DNA of 62,183 nt from Clostridia bacterium (lineage in GTDB: Bacteria > Bacillota > Clostridia > Christensenellales > Aristaeellaceae): assembly GCA_017431005.1 (NCBI GenBank), contig JAFRLY010000058.1, positions 1-62,183 of the forward strand, written 5' to 3'. This document shows, in pieces, positions 24,400 to 33,601 of the stretch (its first letter is position 1; every line of letters begins with the position of its first letter). The position numbers were made by a program, and so were the translations under genes. The notes beneath the pieces were generated by a model. It worked only from the letters and a program-made list of their open reading frames with translations. It was not told where the DNA came from and made no database searches.

Positions 24400-25452
24400 T
24401 TATAGCAAGTTGTTTTTCAGCCAGTCCATACCCTTCATCCGGATCTCCTCCAGGGAATATTGCTGCGTTTCCCTCAGGAAATGCTCCACCCGGCAGTTCT
24501 TGCTTTCCGGGTCTTCCTCCCGGTAGCGCTTCAGCGGCACCGTCCGGACACAAAAGATCGTCCCGAAAACAAGGCCGTGAAAGCTGTCTGTGCAGAGGCA
24601 AGCCGCATCCCGGATTGCCCGCAGAAAGCCCTCCGGTCCGATTCCGTCCAGCAGCGGATAACCGCTCTCATAGCTTTCCGCCGTCACAGGAATGACCCGC
24701 ACCGGCAGGCCGGTTTCCTTTTCGAGTTCCCGCACCCGCGCCCAGTAGTCCGGGTTCTCCCCGATAAAATAACAGACAAGGCTTTTCTGAGGACAGAGGG
24801 ACGGTTCTTTTGTCTTATCCGCCGCTTCGCTCCAGGCTTCCCGGCTCAGCAGGCAGACCGGATCCGGCAGCACGTCGGCTTCCCGTCCCGTGATTTCCCG
24901 CAGCAGCGCAGCGCCCTCTGCCTCCCGGGCGGAAAGCGCTTCAAAGCCTTCTGTCAGGCTTTTTATTTTTTTTCTTTTTCTTCTGTCCTTCAGCTCCCGT
25001 ACCCCCAGGCTCGGGGCATAGGCCAGCTTTTTCTGTCCCTTCTCCGCAAAATCCAGAAAGTAAGCCGGGTTCAGCCATACAGGGTTCCAGATCTGATCGC
25101 TTCCGCAGACCAGCAGGTCATAGCTTCCGCTGATTTTTTTCAGTTCCTGATGATTCCGGCAGACCGGGCTCAGCTTCATCTCCCGCTCATAAAACGCGGG
25201 AATCGCCCGGTTCTTGGCTCTGGCGCCGGCCTGTCCGGCCTGCACGCTCCGCTTCCGGATGCCTTCCAGAATCAGCTTCGGGCTGTTGCCGCTGATGATC
25301 AGATTCCGGATCTTCTCCGCCCTGTCCGGGCGGTAATCGATATGCTCCGCGTCGTATCCCATTTCCCGGATCACCCGCTGCAGGGCATAGGCCTGGAGGG
25401 AGGAGCCGTAGTTGTCGTTATGCAGAAAAGTCAGAATCCCGACTTTTTTCAT
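24400..25452 (-). CDS. Polysaccharide pyruvyl transferase family protein
   Basis: The 350-residue protein belongs to the PF04230 family (CsaB, WcaK), which adds ketal pyruvate to cell-wall or exopolysaccharide sugars. It begins VGILTFLHNDNYGSSLQAYAL and has VCGSDQIWNP plus CTDSFHGLVFG near the C terminus, all signatures. An in-frame GGGACGGTTC palindromic repeat encodes about eight residues (DKTKEPSLCPQK region, near residue 220). It comes after UDP-GlcNAc 2-epimerase with a 45-bp gap, consistent with a glycan-decoration operon. Confidence 0.9.
   Translation of the reverse strand: MKKVGILTFLHNDNYGSSLQAYALQRVIREMGYDAEHIDYRPDRAEKIRNLIISGNSPKLILEGIRKRSVQAGQAGARAKNRAIPAFYEREMKLSPVCRNHQELKKISGSYDLLVCGSDQIWNPVWLNPAYFLDFAEKGQKKLAYAPSLGVRELKDRRKRKKIKSLTEGFEALSAREAEGAALLREITGREADVLPDPVCLLSREAWSEAADKTKEPSLCPQKSLVCYFIGENPDYWARVRELEKETGLPVRVIPVTAESYESGYPLLDGIGPEGFLRAIRDAACLCTDSFHGLVFGTIFCVRTVPLKRYREEDPESKNCRVEHFLRETQQYSLEEIRMKGMDWLKNNLL
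24792..24814. repeat. GGGACGGTTC palindromic repeat inside a coding gene
   Basis: Arms GACA / TGTC surround the same GGGACGGTTC core found at 3849-3943. It is read in frame by the pyruvyl transferase gene. Confidence 0.65.
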
Positions 25453-25497
25453 CGTCTGTCTTTCCTCTCTCTCAGCTTTCAGTTCCTCTTTTGGATT

Positions 25498-26595
25498 TCA
25501 ATTCTTTTCCAGCAGGATATCCGCGATCCGTTCGCAGGCGTGCCCGTCCCCGTAGGGGTTCTCCGCGTGAGCCATGGCCTTATATGCTTCCGGGTCATCC
25601 AGCAGCCGGGTGAACTCTCCGTAAATGGTTTCCTCCCGGTTTCCGACAAGCTTCAGCGTTCCTGCCTCCACGCCCTCCGGCCTCTCCGTGGTGTTGCGCA
25701 TCACCAGCACCGGTTTCCCCAGGCTGGGCGCTTCCTCCTGAATGCCGCCGCTGTCGGTCAGAATCAGCTCGCTCCGCGCCATGATGTTATGGCAGTCCAG
25801 CACTTCCAGCGGCTCGATCAGCCGGATCCGGTCACAGCCGCTCAGCTCCGCCTCCGCGGCTGCCCGGACGACCGGGTTCATATGGATGGGATAGACGGCT
25901 TTCACGTCCGGATGCTCCTCCATAACCCGCCGGATAGCCCGGAACATGGCGTGCATCGGTTCACCCAGGTTTTCCCGGCGGTGGGCGGTCAGCAGTATCA
26001 GCCGGCTTCCCGCCGCCCAGTCCAGCACCGGATGGGTATAGTCTTCCCGCACCGTCGTCTTCAGTGCGTCAATCACCGTGTTGCCGGTCACGTAGATGGA
26101 CTCGGGCTTTTTCCCCTCCCGGATCAGGTTGTCCCGGCTCATGGCCGTTGGCGCGAAGTTCCAGGCAGCCACGATGGATACCGCCTGCCGGTTGAACTCC
26201 TCCGGGTACGGTGCCGTGATGTCGTAGGTCCGCAGACCGGCCTCCACATGCCCCACCGGAATACCCAGATAGAAGCAGGCCAGCGCGGCGGCGAAGGTGG
26301 TGCTGGTATCTCCGTGCACCAGCACCGCGTCCGGTCTTCTTTCCTCCAGCACGGTCTTCATCCCGGTCAGAACCCGGGTCGTGATATCAAACAGCGTCTG
26401 TCCGCTCTGCATGATATCCAGGTTTACATCGGGCTCCACGCTGAAGGCGTCCAGCACCTGCCGCAGCATATCCCGGTGCTGTCCGGTTACGCAGACGGTG
26501 ATTTCAGCGTCCCCGCGCTTTTTCAGTTCATTCACCAGCGGGCACATTTTGATGGCTTCAGGCCGGGTGCCGAAAACCAGCATGATTTTTTTCAT
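25498..26595 (-). CDS. wecB: UDP-N-acetylglucosamine 2-epimerase, non-hydrolysing
   Basis: This enzyme converts UDP-GlcNAc to UDP-ManNAc for teichoic-acid linkage units and capsules. The 365-residue protein has FGTRPEAIKMCPLV, VTGQHRDML, HVEAGLRTYD, LTAHRRENLG, and LTDSGGIQEEAPSLGKPVLVMR, all hallmarks. The name mnaA is also in use for Gram-positives. AGGGG lies 8 bases before the ATG. It follows pepF with a 27-bp gap, so the promoter may be shared. Confidence 0.96.
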   Translation of the reverse strand: MKKIMLVFGTRPEAIKMCPLVNELKKRGDAEITVCVTGQHRDMLRQVLDAFSVEPDVNLDIMQSGQTLFDITTRVLTGMKTVLEERRPDAVLVHGDTSTTFAAALACFYLGIPVGHVEAGLRTYDITAPYPEEFNRQAVSIVAAWNFAPTAMSRDNLIREGKKPESIYVTGNTVIDALKTTVREDYTHPVLDWAAGSRLILLTAHRRENLGEPMHAMFRAIRRVMEEHPDVKAVYPIHMNPVVRAAAEAELSGCDRIRLIEPLEVLDCHNIMARSELILTDSGGIQEEAPSLGKPVLVMRNTTERPEGVEAGTLKLVGNREETIYGEFTRLLDDPEAYKAMAHAENPYGDGHACERIADILLEKN

Positions 26596-26622
26596 GTTGT
26601 TTCCCCTGTCTGTTCTGCTGTT

Positions 26623-28413
26623 TCAGCAGACTGCTTCCTTCATCTTCTGTACGGTCTCTTTGAACACTTCCATCGCTTTCCGGACCGGTTCCGGAGAGGA
26701 CATGTCAATTCCCGCCAGCTTCAGCGCATCAATCGGCGGTACGCTGCAGCCGGCGCTCAGGAATTTCCGGTAGTTCCTGACGGCTTCCTCACCCTCGTTC
26801 AGGATCTTGTCGCTCAGCGTCACCGCGGCGCACAGGCCTGTAGCGTACACATATACATAGAATGCTCTGTAGAAATGCGGAATGCGCATCCACTCGGAGG
26901 CAATTTCCGGATCCATGAAGCAGGTCTCGCCGTAATAGGTTTCGTTCAGTTTGAAATAGGCTTCGGACAGGCTTTCCTTTGTCAGCGGAATACCCTGCTG
27001 CGCCATATCATGGCTGATCTTTTCAAATTCAGCAAACATCGTCTGGCGGAATACGGTGGTTCTGAACTGTTCCAGGAAGTGGTTCAGCAGGAAGGCCTGC
27101 GCCTTGGGCTCCCGGAAGGTTTCCATCAGATAGCGCTGCATCACGGCTTCGTTGCAGGTGGAAGCCACCTCCGCCACAAACAGGCTGTAGTCGCTCTTGG
27201 GAGCAGGCTGGTTTGTATTGCTGTAGAAGGAATGCATGCTGTGGCCCAGCTCATGCGCGATAGTAAAAGCGCTGTCCAGGTTGTCGTTATGGTTCAGCAG
27301 CACATAGGGATGCACCTTCCGCAGGCCGCCGGAAGAGAAAGCGCCGCTGGACTTCCCTGCGCTGGGATACACGTCGATCCATCCGCCGTCCCGTGCCTCC
27401 CGCAGCTTTGCCAGATAGTCCTCGCCCATGGGCTTCAGGCCCTGCAGCACCAGTTCAAACGCTTCATCATAGGGCAGCTTCATTTCGAAGTCGGATACGA
27501 TCGGCGTATACAGGTCATACAGGTGCAGCTCCTCCAGGTTCAGCAGCTGTTTCCGCAAGCGCAGATAATCCTGCAGCACCGGCAGATACTCATGCACCAC
27601 TTCGATCAGGTTGTCATACACGCTTTCCGGAATCTCCAGGGGCTTCATGGCCGCCTGCCTCGCGCTGTCGAAGTGATGGGCATCCGCCTGGAACTGGTCA
27701 TTCTTCACGCTGGCGCCGTAGGTGGCGGCAATCGTGTTGCCGAACTTTTCATAGGTGGAAAGCAGATTATGGAACGCCTGGCGGCGTACATCCCGGTCCC
27801 TTCCGTGAATGAAGGTGGAATAATTGCCTTCCGTCAGTTCCTGTTCGGACCCGTCCGCAAGGATGATCGGCGGAAGCTTCATGTCCGCCTCGCTCAGGGC
27901 GGTAAAAATGTCGTCCGGCGCTCCGGATACCTCGCCCATCATGGCAATCAGCCGTTCCTGCTCCTTGGGCAGCGTATGCGGCTTGGACAGCAGAATCGTC
28001 CGCAGGAAGGCGTCGTAATCCTTCATGTCCGGATCCGCCTGCAGCGCTTCCAGTTGTTCTGTCGGCATCTCCAGCAGCTCCGGCTGCAGAAATGCGCCGG
28101 CAGTCTGCGCTTTGACGATCAGCTGAATGCTTTTGCCCTTGAGTCCCTGTGCCACAGGATCGGCGTTGTCCGTTTCCTTCCGCAGAAAAGCATATTCGAA
28201 TACCGGCATAATCTCTTCCGAAATCTCAAAGAAGGTCCGGATTGCCCCTTTGGGGTCCTCCGCCACTTTTCCGTCAAAGGCGCTGATCCTGTCAATTTCG
28301 CCCATTGCCTTGTCAAAAGCCTTTTCCCAGGCTGCGTCATTCTGGAAAATGTGGCTCAGATTCCACTTGTACTTCGCGTCGATTTCATTCCGTTTTCTGA
28401 GCTGTTCAGCCAT
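26623..28413 (-). CDS. pepF: Oligoendopeptidase F
   Basis: A cytoplasmic M3B zinc metallopeptidase of 596 residues that cuts oligopeptides of about 7-17 residues. The zinc motif HEXXH is in AHELGHSMHS (about residue 387), with the third ligand Glu in SLFVAEVASTCNEA downstream. The last third, with YVYVYATGLCAA and FLSAGCSVPPIDALKLAGID, is typical. AAGGAG is 9 bases before the ATG. It is 25 bp downstream of topB. Confidence 0.95.
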   Translation of the reverse strand: MAEQLRKRNEIDAKYKWNLSHIFQNDAAWEKAFDKAMGEIDRISAFDGKVAEDPKGAIRTFFEISEEIMPVFEYAFLRKETDNADPVAQGLKGKSIQLIVKAQTAGAFLQPELLEMPTEQLEALQADPDMKDYDAFLRTILLSKPHTLPKEQERLIAMMGEVSGAPDDIFTALSEADMKLPPIILADGSEQELTEGNYSTFIHGRDRDVRRQAFHNLLSTYEKFGNTIAATYGASVKNDQFQADAHHFDSARQAAMKPLEIPESVYDNLIEVVHEYLPVLQDYLRLRKQLLNLEELHLYDLYTPIVSDFEMKLPYDEAFELVLQGLKPMGEDYLAKLREARDGGWIDVYPSAGKSSGAFSSGGLRKVHPYVLLNHNDNLDSAFTIAHELGHSMHSFYSNTNQPAPKSDYSLFVAEVASTCNEAVMQRYLMETFREPKAQAFLLNHFLEQFRTTVFRQTMFAEFEKISHDMAQQGIPLTKESLSEAYFKLNETYYGETCFMDPEIASEWMRIPHFYRAFYVYVYATGLCAAVTLSDKILNEGEEAVRNYRKFLSAGCSVPPIDALKLAGIDMSSPEPVRKAMEVFKETVQKMKEAVC

Positions 28414-28438
28414 CGTCTGTTTCTCCTTTTGTTATTTT

Positions 28439-30613
28439 TTATTTTTTCTGGTAGATCAGCGATCTTTTTACTGACGGAACCTCACTCCCGTTCGGGAAGA
28501 ACAGAATATTGCCTTCCTGAAGCATCAGCGTCCCCGTCGATCCCTTCAGCTGCCGTTTTTCAAGCAGCAGCTTCAGCAGCCTCGCGTCAACGGCCGGGCC
28601 TCCGCCCCGGGTCAGGCAGTCCTTCCACAGGGTGCAGCTGCACTTCTCCTCCGTGCAGTTGAATGCCCTCGGGCTTTCCCGCATCTGACCTTTTCCGCAG
28701 AGGGGACAGACTGTTCCCTCAATGATGCTTCCGCTCCCTGCGGTGTTCCGTCCGCCCCGCTTATAGCTTTTCCGCTTCGGATCCTCCGGAAACTGAATCG
28801 CCTTTGCCTCGTTTCTGGCATAGTCCACCAGGAACGCGCTCATTTTCCGTATTCCCGCCATAAAGCGGGCGGCATCCTGCTTTCCGTCCGTAATCTCGTG
28901 CAGCGCCAGTTCCCATTTCCCGGTCATTTCCGGGCTGGCAATCTCCTGCGGCATGATTTCAATCAGCCCGACGCCCTTGTCCGTTGCCTGCAGGGTCTTT
29001 CCCCTGCGCTGGGCGTATCCTACCTGCAGCAGCCGCTCGATGATGGCCGCACGCGTGGCCGGGGTTCCGATACCGCTGCCCTTCATCTGCCGGGCCAGCT
29101 CCTCGTCGTCCAGATCCCGGCCTGCGGTTTCCATGGAGGCCAGCAGGCTGGCATCCGTGTGCGGTGGCGGCGGTTTGGTCATATCCTCTCTGACCGCGGT
29201 GTCCCGGACAGTCCGGGTGTCCCCAACCTGCAGCGGCGGAAGCGCGCCTTCCTCCTCATCGTCCTTCCGGACGGATTTCCGCGTCCTCGGAGGGTTTTCC
29301 AGCACCGGTACGTCGTGCCAGCCGTTCACCAGCACCTGCCTTCCGGTAGTCCGGAACCTGTGATCACCCGCGCGGGTGATCACCTTTGTCGCGTCATATT
29401 CGCAGGCGGGATAGAACGCCGCCAGCATTCTCCGCGCCACCAGGTCATACAGCTGCCGCTCGTCCTCGCTGAATTCCGCCGGGTTGACCCTCTTGGCCGT
29501 CGGCAGGATTGCGTGATGATCCGTCACCTTACTTGCGTCAATCGTACGCTTCGTCACCGGGATTTTCCCTCCCGGCATGGCGCCGGGCACCAGCTTCTGA
29601 TAGCTTTCCGGCAGCAGCTTCATCGTCTGCGCAACCCGGGGAATCATGTCCGGAGGCAGGTACCGGCTGTCCGTTCTCGGATAGGTCAGCGCCTTGTGTT
29701 TTTCATACAGGCTCTGGGCAAGCTTCAGCGTTTTGTCAGCCGTAAAGCCCAGCAGCTTATTGGCTTCCCGCTGCAGGCTCGTCAGATCGAACAGCTGGGG
29801 CGGCAGCTCCTTCCTGCGGTTCGTTTCCGCCTGTTCCACAACCGCGCTCTTCCCTTTTACCTCCGCCGCGATGCGGTCCGCCTCCTGCTTTTCCTTCAGG
29901 TGGGTATCGGGGTCCAGCTTCTCATCGAACCAGATGCCCTTATAGTCCCCAAAGTCCGCCGTCAGCGTGCAGAAGCCTTCCGGTTTGAAGTTTTCAATTT
30001 CCTTCCGCCGTTTCACCAGGATGGCCAGCGTCGGCGTCTGCACCCGTCCCACGCTCAGCAGCGTGTCGTATTTCAGGGTGAAGGCCCGGCTGGCGTTCAT
30101 GCCGACCAGCCAGTCCGCCTGGCTGCGGCACTGGGCGCTGGCGTACAGTCCCTCGTAATCCGAGCCCGGACGGATGCTCCGGAATCCTTCCGTAATGGCT
30201 TCATCCGTCATGGAGGAAATCCACAGCCTGCTGAACGGCTTTTTACATCCGGCTTTCTCGTAAATATAACGAAAGATCAGCTCACCCTCGCGCCCGGCGT
30301 CCGTGGCACAGATCAGTGAGTCGGTCTCCTTGTCGTTGATCAGTTTTTTAACAATGCTGAATTGCTTTTTGGTGGCTGAAATGACCTTCAGCGGAATGCT
30401 TTCCGGCAGAATCGGCAGCGTTTCAAAACTCCATTTTTTCAGCTTTTCGTCCATTTCATCCGGCTCTGCCAGGGTCACCAGATGTCCCACAGCCCAGGTC
30501 ACGGTATACGGATCCCCGATCAGGCATCCCTCGCCCCGGGTTTTGCAGTTAAGTACGCGGGCAATATCCCGGCCTACGCTGGGTTTTTCCGCCAGCACCA
30601 CAATCCTGCCCAT
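28439..30613 (-). CDS. topB: DNA topoisomerase III
   Basis: A type IA topoisomerase of 724 residues that decatenates and unlinks single-stranded DNA. The TOPRIM domain has LAEKPSVGRDIARVL and ATDAGREGELI. The catalytic tyrosine lies in TYPRTDSRYLP. LSVGRVQTPTLAI is the gate-domain motif. The C-terminal end has a four-cysteine zinc-finger-like module (CPLCGKG, then CTEEKCSC) rather than the multiple fingers of TopA. TopB of this size is often chromosomal but is also carried by integrative elements; no other element genes are nearby. Confidence 0.94.
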   Translation of the reverse strand: MGRIVVLAEKPSVGRDIARVLNCKTRGEGCLIGDPYTVTWAVGHLVTLAEPDEMDEKLKKWSFETLPILPESIPLKVISATKKQFSIVKKLINDKETDSLICATDAGREGELIFRYIYEKAGCKKPFSRLWISSMTDEAITEGFRSIRPGSDYEGLYASAQCRSQADWLVGMNASRAFTLKYDTLLSVGRVQTPTLAILVKRRKEIENFKPEGFCTLTADFGDYKGIWFDEKLDPDTHLKEKQEADRIAAEVKGKSAVVEQAETNRRKELPPQLFDLTSLQREANKLLGFTADKTLKLAQSLYEKHKALTYPRTDSRYLPPDMIPRVAQTMKLLPESYQKLVPGAMPGGKIPVTKRTIDASKVTDHHAILPTAKRVNPAEFSEDERQLYDLVARRMLAAFYPACEYDATKVITRAGDHRFRTTGRQVLVNGWHDVPVLENPPRTRKSVRKDDEEEGALPPLQVGDTRTVRDTAVREDMTKPPPPHTDASLLASMETAGRDLDDEELARQMKGSGIGTPATRAAIIERLLQVGYAQRRGKTLQATDKGVGLIEIMPQEIASPEMTGKWELALHEITDGKQDAARFMAGIRKMSAFLVDYARNEAKAIQFPEDPKRKSYKRGGRNTAGSGSIIEGTVCPLCGKGQMRESPRAFNCTEEKCSCTLWKDCLTRGGGPAVDARLLKLLLEKRQLKGSTGTLMLQEGNILFFPNGSEVPSVKRSLIYQKK

Positions 30614-30627
30614 TCCCGCTCCTTATC

Positions 30628-31398
30628 TCAGATATGATATACCCGCATCGCGTTTGCGGTGGTATAGGCGGCGGTCTCCTCAGGATCCTCGCCCCGCAAT
30701 TCCGCCATTTTCAGGCCCACAAACCGCGCGTTCGCGGGCTCGTTCCGCCGTCCCCGCACCGGTTCCGGCGCCATATACGGGCTGTCCGTCTCGATCAGCA
30801 GGCGGTCCTTCGGCACAAGCTTGACGGCCTCCTGCAGCTTCGGTGCCTTTTTGAAGGTCAGCGGCCCGGCAAAGGAAATATAATAGCCCAGCCGCAGGTA
30901 TTCCTTCGCGGTTTCGGCGCTGCCGCTGAAGCAGTGGATGATGCCGCCTGTCAGCCGGGATTTCATCTCCCGCATGATGTCCAGCATATCCCCGTGCGCG
31001 TCCCGGATATGGAACGCCGCCGGCGCCCCGATTTCCCAGGCCAGCTCCATCTGCCTCCGGCAGACCTCCCGCTGCACCTCCCGCGGGCTCAGGTCATAGT
31101 AGTAGTCCAGCCCGATTTCTCCGATGGCCTTTGCTTTTCCGGAGAGGTACATCTCCTTCAGTTCATCCAGGTCTTCCTCCCGGAAGCCCTTGGCCTCATG
31201 GGGATGAATGCCCACGGCCGCCGCAGCCTCCGGGTGTTCAGCCGCAAAGGCGATCCCCCTCCTGGAGGTCGCCATGTCAGATCCGATCACCGCGAACCGG
31301 GTGACGCCGTTCTCCCGCATCCGGGCCAGCACGTCCTCCCGGTCCGCGTCAAATGCTTCCTCATCCACATGGCAGTGGGAGTCAAACCATTCCATCAT
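30628..31398 (-). CDS. tatD: TatD-family metal-dependent DNase
   Basis: The 256-residue TIM-barrel hydrolase has the full set of metal ligands: DSHCHVD at the N terminus, GIHPHEA, IGEIGLDYYYD, HIRDAH, HCFSGS and ETDSPYMAP. TatD proteins act as 3'-5' exonucleases or tRNA/DNA quality-control enzymes. The ATG overlaps the metG stop by 4 bp, the common metG-tatD order of Firmicutes. Confidence 0.95.
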   Translation of the reverse strand: MMEWFDSHCHVDEEAFDADREDVLARMRENGVTRFAVIGSDMATSRRGIAFAAEHPEAAAAVGIHPHEAKGFREEDLDELKEMYLSGKAKAIGEIGLDYYYDLSPREVQREVCRRQMELAWEIGAPAAFHIRDAHGDMLDIMREMKSRLTGGIIHCFSGSAETAKEYLRLGYYISFAGPLTFKKAPKLQEAVKLVPKDRLLIETDSPYMAPEPVRGRRNEPANARFVGLKMAELRGEDPEETAAYTTANAMRVYHI

Positions 31399-33422
31399 CC
31401 GATGATCGCCCCGTCCGCCACGCCTTCCTCAATGCTGACAAGCCGGAGATTCCCTTCCTTGTCCATCGCGCTGAGAATCATGCCCTGGCTCTCAATGCCC
31501 GCCAGCTTCGCGGTCTTCAGGTTGGTGATCACCGCCACCTGGCGGCCTACCAGCGTAGCCGGATCATAGTACTTCTGAATGCCGCTGACCACGGTGCGCT
31601 CGCCGTCCTCGCCAAGGCTCAGGGTGAACTTCAGCAGCTTGCTGCTCTTTTCCACCTTTTCGCAGGCTGTCACGCGGGCTGCCTGAATCTTGCATTTGAA
31701 GAAGTCGTCAATGCTGATTTCCGCGGGATATTCATCCTCCTGCTTTTCCGCCTTCTTCGCCTGCTTCTCTTCCTTCTTCGCGGCCTTGGCCTGTTCCTTG
31801 TCCGCCTTCTTCTCTTCCTTGTCCGCGCCGCCGCTGAGAGCCTCCAGCTCCTTGTTCACGTCGATCCGGGGGAACAGAGCTTCGCCCTTCTTCACACGGA
31901 TGCCGTCCGGCAGCATGCCGAAGCAGTTCAGGGAATCCCAGCTCTTCAGGTTTTCATCTGTCACGCCCAGCTGCTCAAAGATCCTCGCGGGCGTGGAGGG
32001 CATGAAGGGTCCGATCAGCACCGCCACAAAGCGGACGCACTCCGCCAGCGTCAGCAGCACATTGCCCAGCAGTCCCTTCTTCTCCGGATCCTTGCCCAGA
32101 ACCCAGGGCTGTGTCAGATCAATGTATTTGTTGCATTCGCCGATAACCTTCCAGATCTCCGCCAGCGCCTGCGAGAACTGCAGCTTTTCCATCTGCTCAT
32201 CCACCAGCTTCGGCAGCCCGGCACAGTGCTTCCGCAGGGCTTCGCCGACGGGCTCTGCCGTGTTCGCGTCCCAGGCAGGCACCACGCCGTCGAAATACTT
32301 TTCGATCATCGCCACGGTCCGGCTGACGAGGTTGCCCAGGTCGTTGGCCAGGTCGGCGTTCATCCGGGTCAGGAAGGATTCGTTGGTATAGTTGCCGTCC
32401 GCGCCGAAAGGCATCTCCCGCATCAGGTAATAGCGCAGCGGATCCACACCGTAGCGGGCGACGATGGGCTGCGGATAAACCACATTGCCCTTGGATTTGC
32501 TCATCCGGTCCGCGCCGAACAGCAGCCAGCCGTGGCCGAACACCTGCTTCGGCAGCGGCAGTCCCAGCGCATGCAGCATGATCGGCCAGTAGATCGTGTG
32601 GAACCGCACGATTTCCTTGCCCACCAGATGCACGTCCGCCGGCCAGTATTTCCGGAACAGGGCGTCGTTCTCCGTGCCATAGCCCAGCGCGGTGATATAA
32701 TTGCTCAGCGCGTCAATCCAGACATACACCGTGTGCTTCTCGTCAAAATCCACGGGAATGCCCCATTTCACGCTGGTCCTGCTCACGCACAGATCCTGCA
32801 GGCCCGGCCGCAGGAAGTTGGTCAGCATCTCATTGGCCCGCTTCGCCGGCTGAATGAAATCCGGATGGGTTTCAATATAGTCGATCAGCCAGTCCTGATA
32901 TTTGCTCATCCGGAAGAAATAGCTCTCCTCCCGCATGGGCTGGCAGGGCCGTCCGCAGTCCGGGCAGACCTTGACCCCGTCCTTCTCCACCAGCTGTGTG
33001 GGCGTCCAGAAGCTTTCGCAAGGCGTGCAGTACATGCCTTCGTATTCCGCCTTGTAGATGTCTCCCTGCTCATAGAACTTCCGGAAGATCTTCTGCACAA
33101 CCTTAATATGACGGTCCTGTGTCGTGCGGATGAAATCGTCATATTCGATGTTCATCAGCTTCCACAGATCCTGCGTTTCCGCCACAATCTTATCGACGTA
33201 TTCAATGGGTGTTACGCCGCTCTCCTGGGCCTTTTTCTCAATCTTCTGGCCATGCTCATCCGTGCCTGTCAGGAAATAGGTATCATAGCCCTGCATCTTC
33301 CGGAACCGGGTCATGGTGTCCGCCGCCACGGTGGTATAGGTATGTCCGATGGTCATATTCCCGGACGGATAATAGATCGGTGTGGTAATGTAAAAGGTTT
33401 TCTTTCCGTTGTTCTCACTCAT
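31395..33422 (-). CDS. metG: Methionyl-tRNA synthetase with C-terminal tRNA-binding domain
   Basis: The 675-residue class I synthetase has the HIGH-equivalent TIGHTYT after FYITTPIYYPSG, a zinc knuckle with CTPCESFW and CPDCGRPC, and the KMSKS loop as RMSKSKGN. Residues about 510-560 form a Lys/Glu/Ala-rich linker (KKEEKQAKKAEKQ). It is followed by an EMAP/OB-fold tRNA-binding domain from about 565 that ends EGVADGAIIG. The ATG at 33422 has AAGGAAG 10 bases upstream; the frame extends 23 codons further without a ribosome site. No T-box leader was recognised. Confidence 0.96.
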   Translation of the reverse strand: MSENNGKKTFYITTPIYYPSGNMTIGHTYTTVAADTMTRFRKMQGYDTYFLTGTDEHGQKIEKKAQESGVTPIEYVDKIVAETQDLWKLMNIEYDDFIRTTQDRHIKVVQKIFRKFYEQGDIYKAEYEGMYCTPCESFWTPTQLVEKDGVKVCPDCGRPCQPMREESYFFRMSKYQDWLIDYIETHPDFIQPAKRANEMLTNFLRPGLQDLCVSRTSVKWGIPVDFDEKHTVYVWIDALSNYITALGYGTENDALFRKYWPADVHLVGKEIVRFHTIYWPIMLHALGLPLPKQVFGHGWLLFGADRMSKSKGNVVYPQPIVARYGVDPLRYYLMREMPFGADGNYTNESFLTRMNADLANDLGNLVSRTVAMIEKYFDGVVPAWDANTAEPVGEALRKHCAGLPKLVDEQMEKLQFSQALAEIWKVIGECNKYIDLTQPWVLGKDPEKKGLLGNVLLTLAECVRFVAVLIGPFMPSTPARIFEQLGVTDENLKSWDSLNCFGMLPDGIRVKKGEALFPRIDVNKELEALSGGADKEEKKADKEQAKAAKKEEKQAKKAEKQEDEYPAEISIDDFFKCKIQAARVTACEKVEKSSKLLKFTLSLGEDGERTVVSGIQKYYDPATLVGRQVAVITNLKTAKLAGIESQGMILSAMDKEGNLRLVSIEEGVADGAIIG

Positions 33423-33484
33423 GGCTGCGTTCTTCCTTTCCAGAATATGCTTGATTGGGCTGTGTTCGTTTCCGCCCGAAGGGG

Positions 33485-33529
33485 CGTTCAAATTGCTGCC
33501 GCCAGTGGCGGATTAAGGCAATTTGAACG
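33485..33529. repeat. Nested palindromic hairpin upstream of metG
   Basis: Perfect 12-bp arms CGTTCAAATTGC / GCAATTTGAACG enclose a second stem CCGCC / GGCGG (loop AGT). No T run follows on either strand at the right place, so it is not a normal terminator. It may be a member of a dispersed palindromic repeat family. Confidence 0.6.
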
Positions 33530-33551
33530 TTGAATCTAACTGCCCATTTCT

Positions 33552-33585
33552 AATCAAAATGGGCTGCCGCGCCGCGACAGCCCAT
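33552..33585 (-). terminator. Terminator of the rplU-prp-rpmA operon
   Basis: On the minus strand ATGGGCTG / CAGCCCAT form a stem over a GC-rich loop and are followed by TTTGATTA. It begins 17 bases after the rpmA stop. Confidence 0.75.
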
Positions 33586-33601
33586 GGAATCACCCGTCGA
33601 A

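Noticed and set aside
24460-28662. A 1400-codon open frame on the plus strand
   Set aside because: It lies opposite three well-supported genes (pyruvyl transferase, wecB, pepF), has no recognisable domains and reflects GC-rich antisense codon structure. The same holds for the long plus-strand frames at 31353-33533 and 54958-57840.
28439-30613. topB as a marker of an integrative conjugative element
   Set aside because: No relaxase, integrase, VirB/TraG or attachment repeats lie nearby, and the gene is flanked by pepF and tatD-metG.
33423-33601. T-box leader of metG
   Set aside because: No T-box sequence, specifier loop or antiterminator arrangement was found; the hairpins belong to a palindromic repeat and to the opposite operon's terminator.
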